Source of the DNA: Nelumbo lutea
Taxonomy: Eukaryota; Streptophyta; Magnoliopsida; Proteales; Nelumbonaceae
Assembly (NCBI GenBank): GCA_022828595.1
Contig: JAKGHH010000001.1
Coordinates: forward strand, 136,791,017-136,855,016
Direction: 5' to 3'
DNA: 64,000 bases
Shown: piece after piece, positions 33,936 to 44,536 of the stretch
Layout of the letters: each line of letters opens with the position of its first letter
How positions within the stretch are numbered: the stretch's first letter is position 1
The notes under the pieces: model-generated
Told to the model about the DNA's origin: nothing
What the model saw: the letters and a program-made list of their open reading frames with translations, nothing else
The model's database searches: none
Program-made: the position numbers and the translations under genes

Positions 33936-34165
33936 TTATACCACTGCAGACAAAAGAGTTACGCAACCCCACCCTTGACAAACCTGACTGAGTGCAGTTG
34001 ATGAGTAGGGTGGAGTGTGAGTTTTGAGATTTATTTCCAGAACAACTGGAGAAGAAATTCAATCAATTTTCTGAGGAAGAATGGAAAGCATCTAATTCCT
34101 ATAAAGATTAAATCTAGACATGTTTAGTGACTTAGCTTGAATGTCTGTGATCTCTGTTACAGTTA
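31785..34165. other. Intergenic with dispersed repeats
   Basis: About 31922-32280 is the partner of the repeat at 7781-8070. A TA-rich microsatellite lies near 33100. A GA microsatellite is at 33908-33936. A G-box-like CTCACGTGGG is at 33513-33522, but no linked gene was found. ORFs up to 110 codons (for example 32722-33054, minus) match nothing. Confidence 0.4.
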
Positions 34166-34257
34166 GGCTCAGTTTGGAAAGAGTGCAAATATAATACATA
34201 CAAAATTCAAGATTTTGCACTCTACATATTTGTATTTATACTCCTTCCAAATTGAGT
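34166..34257. mobile_element. Very short MITE
   Basis: GGCTCAGTTTGGAAAGAGTG at the left pairs with CACTC...ACTCCTTCCAAATTGAG at the right. The interior is ATTTGTATTTATAC-like and about 92 bp long in total. Similar ends occur at 25878-25996 and near 32257-32330 and 5640-5665. Confidence 0.6.
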
Positions 34258-36854
34258 ATAACACTAGCTAGCTAGAGTTACTCCAATTCAAGCTTCCATA
34301 GCATCTAATTCCAATTGCAAGCTACAGTTACTTCATTTTAAAGAATTTGACAGACAAATTAAGTTGAGTTGTCAGTTTTTGACAAATTAAGCAAGCTCAA
34401 TCCCATATTAGTGATGTGGGCATCCCCACCACCAATGAAGGTTTATTGGGGTTTATCTTAACAAAGACTGATCAAACAGACAAGGATCATCCAGGGACAG
34501 CAAACAAACCATCAATAACATTCTACAGAGAGGTCGTCCTCACGATGAAATGCAGTCTGAAAGTTATCGATTCCAAACTTTTCTTACACTTGAATATTGA
34601 TTGGCTTTATTCTATATGCTTCCAATATTGATTGGTTGGTCTTTTCCTTCTCTACCCAGTGAAGCTGTGAAGCGTAAGGTGTTTGATTATTTAGCGTGTG
34701 ACAGCTGCTTGCGCTGGTCTGGTCAGTGAGTCCAGCGTTAGACACATAGACCCACCACCCAAGGCCATACAAGCAAGGTCTGACACCAATACAGGACCCA
34801 CGGTTTGACTTGCATATGGACAACCCAGTGCTGTATATGTGCTGTATTTTCACGCCCATGTTATGTACATAGCTGGAGTTGCTGGAGAAGTTTAGTCAGA
34901 GAGTCAGAGACTCAGAGTTCACACTCCTTCACTGTCTCAATTTCAAATTTAAGGATTTGGGTCGTCTAATAAGGATCAGGACTACTGACCCACAACCCCA
35001 TCCGGCCCCTATCAACCTGCTGATGGGTTTGCTAATAATGGCCGTCCCAATCTTTATTGGGTTCAATCTCTTTTCTGGTGAAAATATCAGTGACCCAGAA
35101 TTTATCTTATTTCAGGGATTACAAGGAGAACCCATGATAATATTAAAGTTGATGGAGGGTCCAGAAAGGTGATTACTGAAATGGGTTAGAGAGCAGAGAA
35201 CTGTATCTGTATGAAGAGGCCCTCGTTTGCAGTGACTAAACCAGCTGATGCAGGATTAATTCCCTTCCCTGTTTTGGTATTCATGAAATGAAAATTGGTG
35301 GTCCATCTTCAACCATATATATATCTCAGATCTCTAGTAAGAGAACACTTCGCCACATGCTTGTATCCTAAATAAAGCACTGTCACACTAATTATCTATG
35401 GCCGGTACTTTTAGACTTGTTGCGTATACAGATTCAAAAGGGTTTACTGTTTTGCCTTTGTCCCATTCAGGATATCATTGCTATTCATATAACTTTTATG
35501 GCCTCTCCAATATTGGTAGGGTAGTAGATATTGACTGTCGATATATACCTTGATGGCTCTTCATATGTATGCATGACTTTTTCTTTTTTTATTTTTTTTT
35601 TTCACTGGATGTTGCATTGATTGGTGAATGGGTGATTCGTTGATGCCTCGCATCTGATTGATATCACATGTGATTTTATTGCCCTATTAAGTAAAGTTTT
35701 ATGGGGTTAGGATTGAATAATATAATCCAGACCTGGTTTATCTCAGCTTTAATTATTGTTTAAATTACCCAACCAAATCAAAACCCATGTTAATTATGAC
35801 CCAAATTAAGCAGAATTCAGACAGGTTCAAGCCTATCTCATAAGTTTTTGCTTCATGAACAAGTTCAGCTCATCTTACAGAGAAAGGTCACCCAAATCCT
35901 CACTGCTGTATCAACAAATTCAACTCTAACTTGAAAAATCCCAAGGCAGTTCTCCCTGAACTGATAAGTAACCAAAGTTGTTCCCTCCGTATAAGATTAG
36001 TAGAACCGCTGAAGTACTTGAGATTGTAGTGTAAGAATGACCCGGTTGGGTCATGACCCGATTTGTGGCCCGTCATAGTGACCACAACTTGGGTTGGTCA
36101 ACACTCTAGAGAGTTCCCAACATAAGTTCATTGGGAATGAGTTGGAGACCTCCCACAATCACTCCATGTTTGTATGAGTGTACTTGAATTTGAATTTAAA
36201 ATTCAAATTTAATTAGATAATAGAGATGATTTAGGGAAATGATGGGATTTGGAGTTATTCTCTCTCAACAAAATAGGGAAGTTCCTTGATAGGAGGGACT
36301 AATTAGGAAGTGGAGAGAATTAATAGGATTTTAATTTTCTCCTTGAGTCAATCCAATGAGACAATTCAAAAAGAGAAAACATTCAAGAGAACCTCTATCA
36401 TTCTTCTTGAACAGAAGAGTGCTCCAAGAGAGGGATTGGCTTGAGAGGAGAAAGAAAATAGTGAACAACCAAGAGAATAAAAAAAGGAGGAAACTTAGTG
36501 CTTGCACGTTGGTCTTGCAAGAATAGCTCCAATAGTTCCAGACAACAATTACTTAAGGATGTGATTGCAAGAGAGGATTACACAGTCTTTGTCAAAACAA
36601 GGGAGCCTCAACGATTTACACAGGTCCATCACCCACCAGATCAAACTCATGGTCATGGCTTCTAGAGAAGGTAGAAAATTATATATATATGTGCTACAAG
36701 TTTACAATTTGCCTCAATTCCGCTTGTTCCATAACTGTAGCTCACTAATTTGGAAAACAATCCAAGACTTGGAGAAAAAAAAAAAAGAAATGACATTTTT
36801 TTCCATTAATGAAGCTTCCTGCTACTGGGGATTGAACCAGGCCATCACACTCAC
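34258..36854. other. Intergenic, no gene recognised
   Basis: AT-rich sequence. ORFs at 34584-34859 and 34879-35172 have no recognisable domain. About 36050-36560, with the palindromic GAATTTGAATTTAAAATTC and purine-rich sequence, looks like part of an old LTR, but its ends cannot be defined. The downstream side of the bHLH gene begins at about 36.85 kb. Confidence 0.35.
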
Positions 36855-37678
36855 TCAGGAAGCATTAACGAATTCGCTGACAAAATTTTTCAGTCTTGTA
36901 GATATCCTCGCAGCTCCAAAACCATGCGTGGACTCTCCAATCTACACGAAAGAGAGCTTAAATATATTAGTTAAATTGCAAAAGTTAATCACTCAGACTC
37001 AGTCACACAGTCACACTCTTCTTAACTATTTTATCAAATCAAACCGACAAAATACAGAAAGAAAAGCGAGGTACAGAGATTTTAACTACCTCGGAATGCA
37101 CTGTGTGGAAAATCATGTCATCGGTTATGGAAAAATTGGCATTAACAATCTGAGCTCCTTCTTCATGAAGCAGACGTATAACCTCATAGAACATGAATTG
37201 CTGGTCCAGCCCACTGGTCAGAACCACATGTAAAGCAGAACCCATATCGTGAATCTCAATGTGGGGTGACTTCACCCCCACCATCATCCCACTACTTGTA
37301 CTTCTACTTAATTTGTCTATTCCCATTAAATTCTCTTTCTTCTCTTTCATTCTTTCCACTTTCCTCTGCAACTTCTTTATATAATTTGCAGCTTCATTTA
37401 GTTGATCCGGCAACGACATAGTCTCCTGCAAGGCCACTAAAGATCATTTCCACATATTGAAAGAAACATAGAGAAAGAGAGAGAGGGAGGGAGGGAGGGG
37501 GAGATTATTTTTCACCCTTGTGCACACAAAGCAATAAGAGAGAGAGAGAGAGAACCTTAGAACTGTGGTTTGGGATAAGAGAATTGAGTTCAGAGTAGAG
37601 GTTCTTCATGTGATTTCTCCTGTTTCTCTCTACAGTCTTGCGATCTGTTTTGGAAGAAGCATTTAGGTGGCTTTCCAT
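36855..37678 (-). CDS. bHLH transcription factor, bHLH36/bHLH118-120-like
   Basis: A nuclear DNA-binding dimer-forming regulator. Three exons on minus: 37678-37556, 37425-37090 and 36941-36855; both introns (130 and 148 bp) are GT-AG with phase 0 joints. The predicted protein has 181 residues. The basic region DRKTVERNRRNHM (12-24) is followed by helix 1, loop PNHSSKETMSLPDQL and helix 2 EAANYIKKLQRKVERM. Glu17 and the Arg residues that contact E-boxes are present, while the His usual at the start of the basic region is Lys, as in this subgroup. The C-terminal half (IEIHDMGSALHVVLT...VIRLLHEEG) is an ACT-like fold, ending ARISTRLKNFVSEFVNAS. The length is typical. The family includes drought- and root-related regulators; the role here is not known. 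Only the three-exon model keeps the conserved ends. Confidence 0.93.
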
Positions 37679-37742
37679 CTCTTAGGCTGTGAATTGTTTT
37701 AACAACAGAAAGGTAAGAGATAAGAGATGCTAAGAAAAACTT

Positions 37743-38225
37743 GTGGCCAGCGACGTTACTGTGTCTCTCTCGGGCAGCCACCCCCAGAGCCCTGCTCCTT
37801 ATATCGGCAGAAGATGAGAAGAAAGCCCCATTAAAGGCGAAAGCAATGTAGCAACAAAAACAATTAGCTAGGCTTCTAAATAAAGTTGTTCTCTCAGACT
37901 GAGAGGGCCCGAGGCCGGTTGTGGGTTGTGTGAGACCCACGTTCAATTTTTTTGACCAGTTGACTTGTAGAATAATAATACTGTAGTGGCCAGCGACGTT
38001 ACTGTGTTTCTCTGCGGCAGCCACCGGAGCCCTGCTCCTTATATCGGCAGAAGATGAGAAGAAAGCCCCATTAAAGGCGAAAGCAATGTAGCAACAAAAA
38101 CAATTAGCTAGGCTTCTAAATAAAGTTGTTCTCTCAGACTGAGAGGGCCCGAGGCCGGTTGTGGGTTGTGTGAGACCCACGTTCAATTTTTTTGACCAGT
38201 TGACTTGTAGAATAATAATACTGTA
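37743..38225 (-). promoter_or_regulatory. Tandemly duplicated promoter of the bHLH gene
   Basis: 37743-37985 and 37986-38225 are near-identical direct copies (243 and 240 bp). Each has, on the minus strand, ATATAAGG (TATA box; plus 37797-37804 and 38037-38044). On plus each has TTGACC and TTGACT, two W-box cores (37952-37965 and 38192-38205). The proximal TATA lies about 120 bp before the ATG, so this is the core promoter and leader. Differences are confined to a few bases near GGGCAGCCACCCCCAGAG/GCGGCAGCCACCGGAG, suggesting a young duplication. Confidence 0.8.
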
Positions 38226-39010
38226 AGAATTTTGGCCATCCATTAGAATTGGAGCTACTTTCCATGTATTTTCTAAGTCGTACGTAACCGACCACAATTT
38301 TGGATTAACAAATTAAACCCAAAACAAGAATAACAAAAAAAAAAAAAACAGTTGGTTTCAAAATAAATTGTTTTTTAAAAGCAAAACACAGAAAACGTGT
38401 ACTTGATTATATATGTTTTTTATTTTTTCTTTTGTTTTTAAAACTGAAACCAAAAACATCATCTAATTATGTAATATCATGTTTCCTAAATTATATAATT
38501 TTATTTTTATTTTTTCTTGTTTTAAAAAACACCATGTTTTCTACTTTTGAAAACAAAAGTAATAATGAATACGAGTAGGGTCATTTATCAGAAAATTAGG
38601 AGACTTAAAAAGCTAAAAAAACAAAAGTAATGAACACAATATATATGCTTGGACTTGATCATTCAGCTTAGCCGGGGTAGTTTCAAGAATCAGGTGTTTT
38701 GTGTTATCAAGGGATACAATATTTTAATAATATAATAAAGCTCCATTGATGGTTCAAAGTGTCTTAATCGTGGTCTACACAGATATTTTCCATTGTTATA
38801 TGCTTCACTGGGCTTTGCTAATAAGCCTTTGACTGAATACATAGAACCTTTGACATGATATTATATAGCTGATTTGTAATAGGAACAGAACATCCATGTT
38901 GGAGTACCATCTCATTTCACAATGCAAATATTCCAATGTACAAAATCCAAAACAATCAAATGATTTAACATGTATATTCTAGAGAATAAATCTTTAAGTG
39001 CGTTTTTTAC
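38226..39010. other. Upstream of the bHLH gene, AT-rich
   Basis: Upstream regulatory DNA of the bHLH gene is likely at the left end; the rest is A/T-rich with A-runs. No gene seen. Confidence 0.4.
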
Positions 39011-39309
39011 CAATGTTCTTCGAACTGTTTTGATTCGGATCATTCGGCTTCTGAGGGGGGGGGGGGGAAAATTTCAAATTGCAGGGGGCCAAAAATTGGT
39101 TTCATTTTATTTCCTAAATGTGATTTTAATTACATCAATGATTCATTGGCTCGGGGTGGTTAAATCATTGATCCATTCAATGTTTTATTTAGTTGTTTTG
39201 TTATTACTAATTATCTTTTTTTATTTTTTATTTGTCAGAATAGGTTGTTAATTCAAACCGAACTGGTGGTCAGAACGGTTCCAGTTTTAGGTCGATTTTC
39301 TAAACATTG
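39011..39309. mobile_element. MITE, CATGGTTTT family, copy 4
   Basis: The ends are CAATGTTCTTCGAACTG and TTTTCTAAACATTG. It has the TTGATTCGGATCATTCGG start, the ATCAATGATTCATTGGC middle and the T-rich plus GTCAGAATAGG late block of the family. A G homopolymer (39055-39067) is a private insertion. The flanks show no clear duplication. Confidence 0.65.
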
Positions 39310-39934
39310 GTTTTTTTAAGTTAGTATTAGAGCTTGTTTGACTAAATGATCTGGTGTTTGATCTTTTTTGCCTCATTAATATATAATTAAATTTTAACTC
39401 TATAAAGTAATGAATTGATTTGTATTAATTCACACTTTTAGAGAATAAAAACCTAATTCATAGAATCTCACATAAACAGCTTTATAATTTTTTAGATTTG
39501 AAAGGTTTCTTTCGATCAGAATTGTAATCTTTGATATTACTAAGGTCTATTCTTGGGGTTTGATATGAAAATAAAAAAAGTTCGAGAAAGGGTTTCCTAA
39601 ACAAAACAATTTGTGTCAAATCCAACCTTTTCTCAGATTATCATATTTATTTCTTATTTTTCATATCAAACCAGAACATTAGCCCAAGAGATTAAGTTAA
39701 AAGACCATCCCATATCTACCGTGAATTAAGCCTTGCAAAGACAGGGCCACCTTTAAACGTGATTAAATCAACGTAATTAATTGTCCATTAATGTGATTAG
39801 TGTGAGAAATGCTTTAATTAAGAGTGGGTCCCTCAGGTACAGTGTCCTTGGAATATATTGGTTACACGAAAATTATTTTAAATATATTAACATGGACAAA
39901 ACGAAGTGATCATCTGGTAGATGTCTGGTGTGCT
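39310..39934. other. Intergenic before the assembly gap
   Basis: AT-rich sequence with short ORFs only. The ORF at 39824 runs into the N block and is not meaningful. Confidence 0.4.
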
Positions 39935-40034
39935 NNNNNNNNNNNNNNNNNNNNNNNNNNNNNNNNNNNNNNNNNNNNNNNNNNNNNNNNNNNNNNNNNN
40001 NNNNNNNNNNNNNNNNNNNNNNNNNNNNNNNNNN
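39935..40034. other. Assembly gap (100 N)
   Basis: Exactly 100 Ns, the usual placeholder for a scaffold join of unknown length. Distances and continuity across this point are not reliable. Confidence 0.98.
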
Positions 40035-42649
40035 ACAACCAGTTGGTTACCATAGGATTGTTGTGGAAAAGATAATCTTGAGTTGGGAGGTCTATTCCCT
40101 TGAAGCAGTGTCAGGTGTACTGAGTATGACCTAAGATGTTGTCTTTTGTGTGTATTGTAATATCATTCATGTATCATGCAGAAGTTTGTGCTTTTTTTCG
40201 TCTTGTTTTTGGTGTTCGTTTCTTTTCTGATAATTTCGATCATGCAATGTAGTTTTAATAAAAATAGAGAACAAGGCGGTGTAAGACCTCTAGTTGTATT
40301 CAGAGCAGGTTGTTGCTGCTGTAAGTGGTAAGAAACATTACAAGACCAACTAACATGAGCTTAATCCTTGGTTTCAATCTTTTAAGTAAGGTGATGAATA
40401 CATAGGTAGAACATGTCCGGGATGGATGCAGAATTGGGTTCACCTGCAGTGGTAACAGTGTGAGAAGATATAAATTTGTGTCCTAGAATGATTAGAAGCT
40501 TTCGTGGTCCGTTTTGCAGGTTTGGATGGGTTAGATTCATGTTCATTATCTTTTACCGCAAGATGAATTGTTGTATGAAAACAACATTATAGGTAGCGCG
40601 GTTTCCCTAGCGTAAGATGCGAATTAAATCTCAGTGGTCTAGGTAGGGAGGCATCTTGTCCACGGCAAATGCTTGGAGTGTTTGTTCCTACTGAGAGGTG
40701 TCTTTGTTAAGCTGTCTGAAATTACGGCAACTGTCATAGATACAGAATGTGAAGAAATCCAGGACGGAGATAAAGTGGGTTTGCTTTGCTCTGCTTGTTG
40801 ATGCGATGGTGATTACTCATAAAGTTTGGAATATTCTGGTCTAAGCAATCCCAAGAATGGCTAAATGGCAAAATGTGCTCTGGAATGTCCAACAAGTGGA
40901 ATGTTCTTGGGTGAACGTAAAAAATTTCATGTCTTTGTATGCCACTTGAATCCAATAATACAGAACAGAGTGCCGTCGCATTGATATATGTAAGGGGATC
41001 CTGGTTTCGTGGTGTAATGTACTGTTCTTGGGGTGTAGGTGTTCTGTTGGGATAAATAAAAGAAGAAAAGAAGAGATTTGAAAGGAGGGAGCATCTACTT
41101 TAAGGTGAGTAGGCGATGTGAATTGAAGTGAATTGAGACCTGTTGTTCTGGGCCTGCTGTTTAATGTTTTTATTTCTCAGTCAGGAAGCAGTGTTCATTA
41201 ATATACTTTTTTATATAATGCATATGTGTAGCATATATTAATTATTAATTAGAGAGTAATTCTTCTCTCTTTGCCTCATGCTCTTTCTACTTAAGTTTGT
41301 TTTGATCTTTCTTGCTCTGCCTGGTGGGCCGTTGGAAGGTTGAGAAGTCCATCGCTGTGGATGGAGTGAATTGAGAGAGAGAGAGTGTGAGAGCACCCAC
41401 GTGGTGTGAATCTTATGTTAACTATTGTAAGTGGACTTGTACTGGTTTTATGGTAAAGCAATTGAGCGACGTGGGAGAGGTTCTTTGAGTCCGTTCCTCT
41501 TTGGATAGTAAACTCTTATATGATAGCCACTTGATCATGGACACAATCGCACACACACAGATGGAGAGCATGAAAGGAGAAGGTGGTGCGGTCAACATCG
41601 CGCAGGGCCAGAAGGCATGGGAATGTGTACAGAGACGTATGAGAGATCATCAAGAAGTATAGAACGCCAAATTTGTTTTAGACCCGGGCTTGAATACATC
41701 GCGGGAGATGGCAGCCGCTGGGAGCTTGAGGGTCTTCAATGTATATCGGCCTGGTAAGAACTTCTCTCTCTCTGCTCTCTCTCTCCATGACGAAGAAGGT
41801 GATATTGAATTTGAATTTAGTGCAGGCTGTGGCAGGTTATGTGAGAGAATCCACATGGGAAGAGTGGAGAAGGTGGGAGGCAGGGCGGTGCCATAGCTTT
41901 ACTTAGTCGTGTGGATTGGTGAGAGCTCAAGGAACATGTATGTTATCCTTACAATGGCCACCGTTCTCATTTAATTTCCTCTACGGCTTGTTGTCAAAGT
42001 AAGGAGAGATGTTGTTATCGCGATGTGGGAAGGCCGGAATTGCAGATTTAGAGCTTGCTCTCGTCCGTGCATACCTCACGGTAGCGGGAAGAGTTAAGAC
42101 CAAGCTGATGAGATGCTGCAAATAGGCTCTGGGATTCGCTAACAACGCAATACTCAAGAGCGACACTTCGACAAAATTTTCTGTCACAGAGCATCGTCTG
42201 TGCCGTCTGAATACATAAGTTTGTGCTATGCGCACATGAGCTGGAGATTATGTTCTATCTTGCCTCTTATTTCATTTCAGGAGGCACGATAGTAGGCTCA
42301 TCTAGAGAGAAGAGATCCGAATATTCATAATTGCTGTTCAGAGTTTTGTCATATATCTGCGTGCTCAAAAACCTAAAATTTGGATAATAAAAGGATTGCT
42401 CTATTGCTTGCAAGCACATTGCTTAAGAGTCCATGTATGCACATAAAAATGGAAGTTGGGGATTAACCTTAGTTTCAGTGTGTTCTATTCCTTGTCGGAT
42501 GTCTCTCCAGCATGTTTTTCGCAAATTTTTACGTGGCATCAGTTGTCTAAAGGGCGGAGGATTCGACCTGGCGTACGTTTGGTTATGGGTAGATTCCGAT
42601 AAGTAAGCTACAATGAGAAAATAGAAATTTTTTGAAGAGTTTTTATTTT
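40035..42649. other. Unassigned sequence right of the gap, less AT-rich
   Basis: By eye this stretch is richer in G+C than the sequence left of the gap and lacks the MITE motifs seen elsewhere. It has many short ORFs (the largest about 84 codons, 41981-42235 minus), none with a recognisable domain. GA repeats lie at 41374-41388 and CT repeats at 41764-41790. It could be untranslated parts of a gene lost in the gap, an old element, or organelle-derived DNA. I cannot decide. Confidence 0.35.
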
Positions 42650-42902
42650 GGTTAAATGTACCATAAGAGACCCTCCTTGTACTATGGCTCAGTGACAAAT
42701 AATCGCCTCAATTTTTTTTCTTTTGCGATAAAGGAGAGCCCTGTAAACTTTTATATAGTTGGGACAAATACGCCGCTTACCGGCTGTGTAAGTCAAAAAT
42801 GACGAGAAAACGTTAAAATTACCAATATACCCTTATTAAACTTTCTCTATTTTCTTTTTCTTATAGATGTTTTGCCATATTTCTTTTAAAACTCTCCAAC
42901 CT

Positions 42903-43148
42903 TGAGTTTCACCTACAGTGCGTTGATCATGTATTTGAGAGAAAACCATCAATTTTTCGTGGTGCTAAAGCATCTATTACTAAATCTGAACCGTCGAAAG
43001 CGAATGGCGGAGGTGAAGGTGGAGATGCAGAAGAACAGTACAGGGAGTATGAGGTAGAACTCGAGCAGCCATATGGGTTGAAGTTTGCAAAAGGTTGGGA
43101 CGGTGGAACTGGATGTTCCACTGTCGGGGACAAAATACTTGCTACCAG
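42903..43148 (+). pseudogene. Fragment of a MET1/ZKT-like PDZ-TPR chloroplast protein gene
   Basis: The plus-strand translation includes KASITKSEPSKANGGG, YREYEVELEQPYGLKFAKGW, DGGTG and VGDKILAT. This matches the start of the PDZ domain of MET1-type thylakoid proteins involved in photosystem II assembly. The part between DGGT and VGDK (the IDAI.PGGSADK region) is deleted. A GT donor follows at 43149, so intron sequence was copied with the exon, pointing to capture from genomic DNA. The rest of the gene is absent. Confidence 0.7.
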
Positions 43149-43540
43149 GTATTATTTGCTTGTGAATTGCATTTCCGACCAAAATAATCATGATTTTCCT
43201 TTTTTTTTATTCTTTATAAAATTTGGACAGATTCCGCAATTAGCTTGTTACTTTTAGTGAATTGGGTTGGTCCAAAGGGGTTTATTCAAATATATTAATG
43301 GATTTGTTGACTTTGCAAGTCTAGAATAGATAAGCTAGCAGAGCGGTTTATAAGCAGGTCTTCACTAACTTTGTAGTTTGTACCGAATAATGGGCCTAGA
43401 CAATCTATAATGCTTAATGTTGGAGATCTGCTACTTGTTATAAGCTTTGTTATTTTTGCATTTGCAGTTTTTGTTTTGAAGTCATTCGCAATTCTTCAAA
43501 TCACATTTCAATGGACATGATCTTTATACACACCTTAGTT

Positions 43541-43975
43541 ACATCAGCTGTATGCCTTGATGGAAATTCACCTCCAAACACAGAAAGCCTCTGACCTTTG
43601 GTAACATCCCACAAAACACACGATTTGATCGTCCAGAATTGGTTATTAGTGTGAGTATCTTCATCTGGAACATATTGACATGAAGATACATAACCCTTAT
43701 GCCCGCTTAACATCCTTGATACTGGTAAATTCCCATCCTTGTCAATTGAAGAGTTCAGATCGAAGATAGAGAAGGCACTATCAACACCACCACATGCAAC
43801 AAATTGACCATTTGGAGAAAAGGCACATGTCATGACCCATGCATCATTGTAGCTTAATAGCATGATTTTTTCTGGCTTGTATAGAGCATTCCACACAATT
43901 AACCACCCATCATTGAAATGCAATGACAATTCAATTCTTTTCAGGAGTCCAGCCCAATGAATAAACTTGGCAGAT
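43541..43975 (-). pseudogene. Fragment of a heterotrimeric G-protein beta subunit gene (AGB1-like)
   Basis: On the minus strand WLIVWNAL, WVMTCAFSPNGQFVACGG, DKDGNLPVSRMLSGHKGYVS, SCQYVPDEDTH, CVLWD, VFGGEF and HTADV follow the order of plant G-beta WD40 repeats 2 to 4. Upstream, VYSLGWTPEKN appears in another frame with a stop. The stretch between DEDTH and CVLWD is out of frame relative to the family. No introns interrupt it. N- and C-terminal repeats are missing, so it cannot be a working gene. Confidence 0.85.
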
Positions 43976-44536
43976 TTTCTTAGAAAAATTATTAATTTGA
44001 GGTGGTGATGGGTGACGGTGGTGAAAACCAGCAGCGATGGGTGAGGTGGTGATGATGACCAACTTGACCCATGCACTTTCGAGTAGTCAATTTGGGCTCG
44101 TCAGCGGCCTCCGGTGATTTGGGGGCAATGGTGCCTCTTGTGATGAATAATATCTTGTGGTCTGGGTTAGCTTAGCCAGAAATTAGTCTTACTATCGAAT
44201 GGAGAGTCTGTCATGGTACGAAGGAACACAGATGAATAGTTCAAAGTATATAAAAAGTTGAGTGATTTAATAAATAAAAGAAAAGGGTAGTTTGGGCATT
44301 TAAAAATTTTAAAATAGTTAGACAATAATCTTTTTCAAAGTTAACTGACAGAATGCTAACGGAAAGAGTCTTTGTCTAACGACTAAAGTTCAGGGGGGTG
44401 TTAGTCACAAAAAAAAGTACAGGGGGGTCTTTGTCACTGACCTCAATAGTACATGGGGCCCTTGCCATTTACCCTTTTTTTTACAACTTCAGTGAAATTC
44501 TTTCTGGTACTTTTTCTCAACTTTTTGTTTCTCTTA

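Larger units (their letters stand above)
42650..44474. mobile_element. Pack-MULE-like element carrying two host gene fragments
   Basis: The left end (from 42650, GGTTAAATGTACC...GTACTATGGCTCAGTGACAAA) and the right end read inward (from 44474, GGGTAAATGGCA...GTACTATTGAGGTCAGTGACAAAG) are imperfect inverted repeats. The similarity extends roughly 150 bp or more. Long terminal inverted repeats without transposase suit Mutator-like elements. The flanks TTTTATTTT and TTTTTTTTA match at 7 of 9 but are low complexity. Inside are a MET1-like exon fragment (plus) and a G-beta fragment (minus). Confidence 0.7.

Noticed and set aside
36565..37233. 222-codon plus-strand ORF
   Set aside because: It is antisense to bHLH exons 2 and 3 and their intron. 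The minus-strand three-exon model explains the region with conserved motifs and splice sites.
37590..38297. 235-codon minus-strand ORF with an internal repeat
   Set aside because: It is open only because the 240-bp promoter duplication of the bHLH gene keeps a frame free of stops. Its end overlaps bHLH exon 1 in another frame. It has no family resemblance beyond its own repeat.
41981..42235. 84-codon minus-strand ORF, considered as organelle-derived
   Set aside because: No recognisable mitochondrial or plastid protein or RNA was seen in it or around it, so no claim is made.
43501..44076. 191-codon ORF as an intact G-beta gene
   Set aside because: It lacks the N-terminal coiled coil and at least half of the WD40 repeats, is out of frame with the family in two places, and lies inside a TIR element; annotated as a pseudogene fragment.
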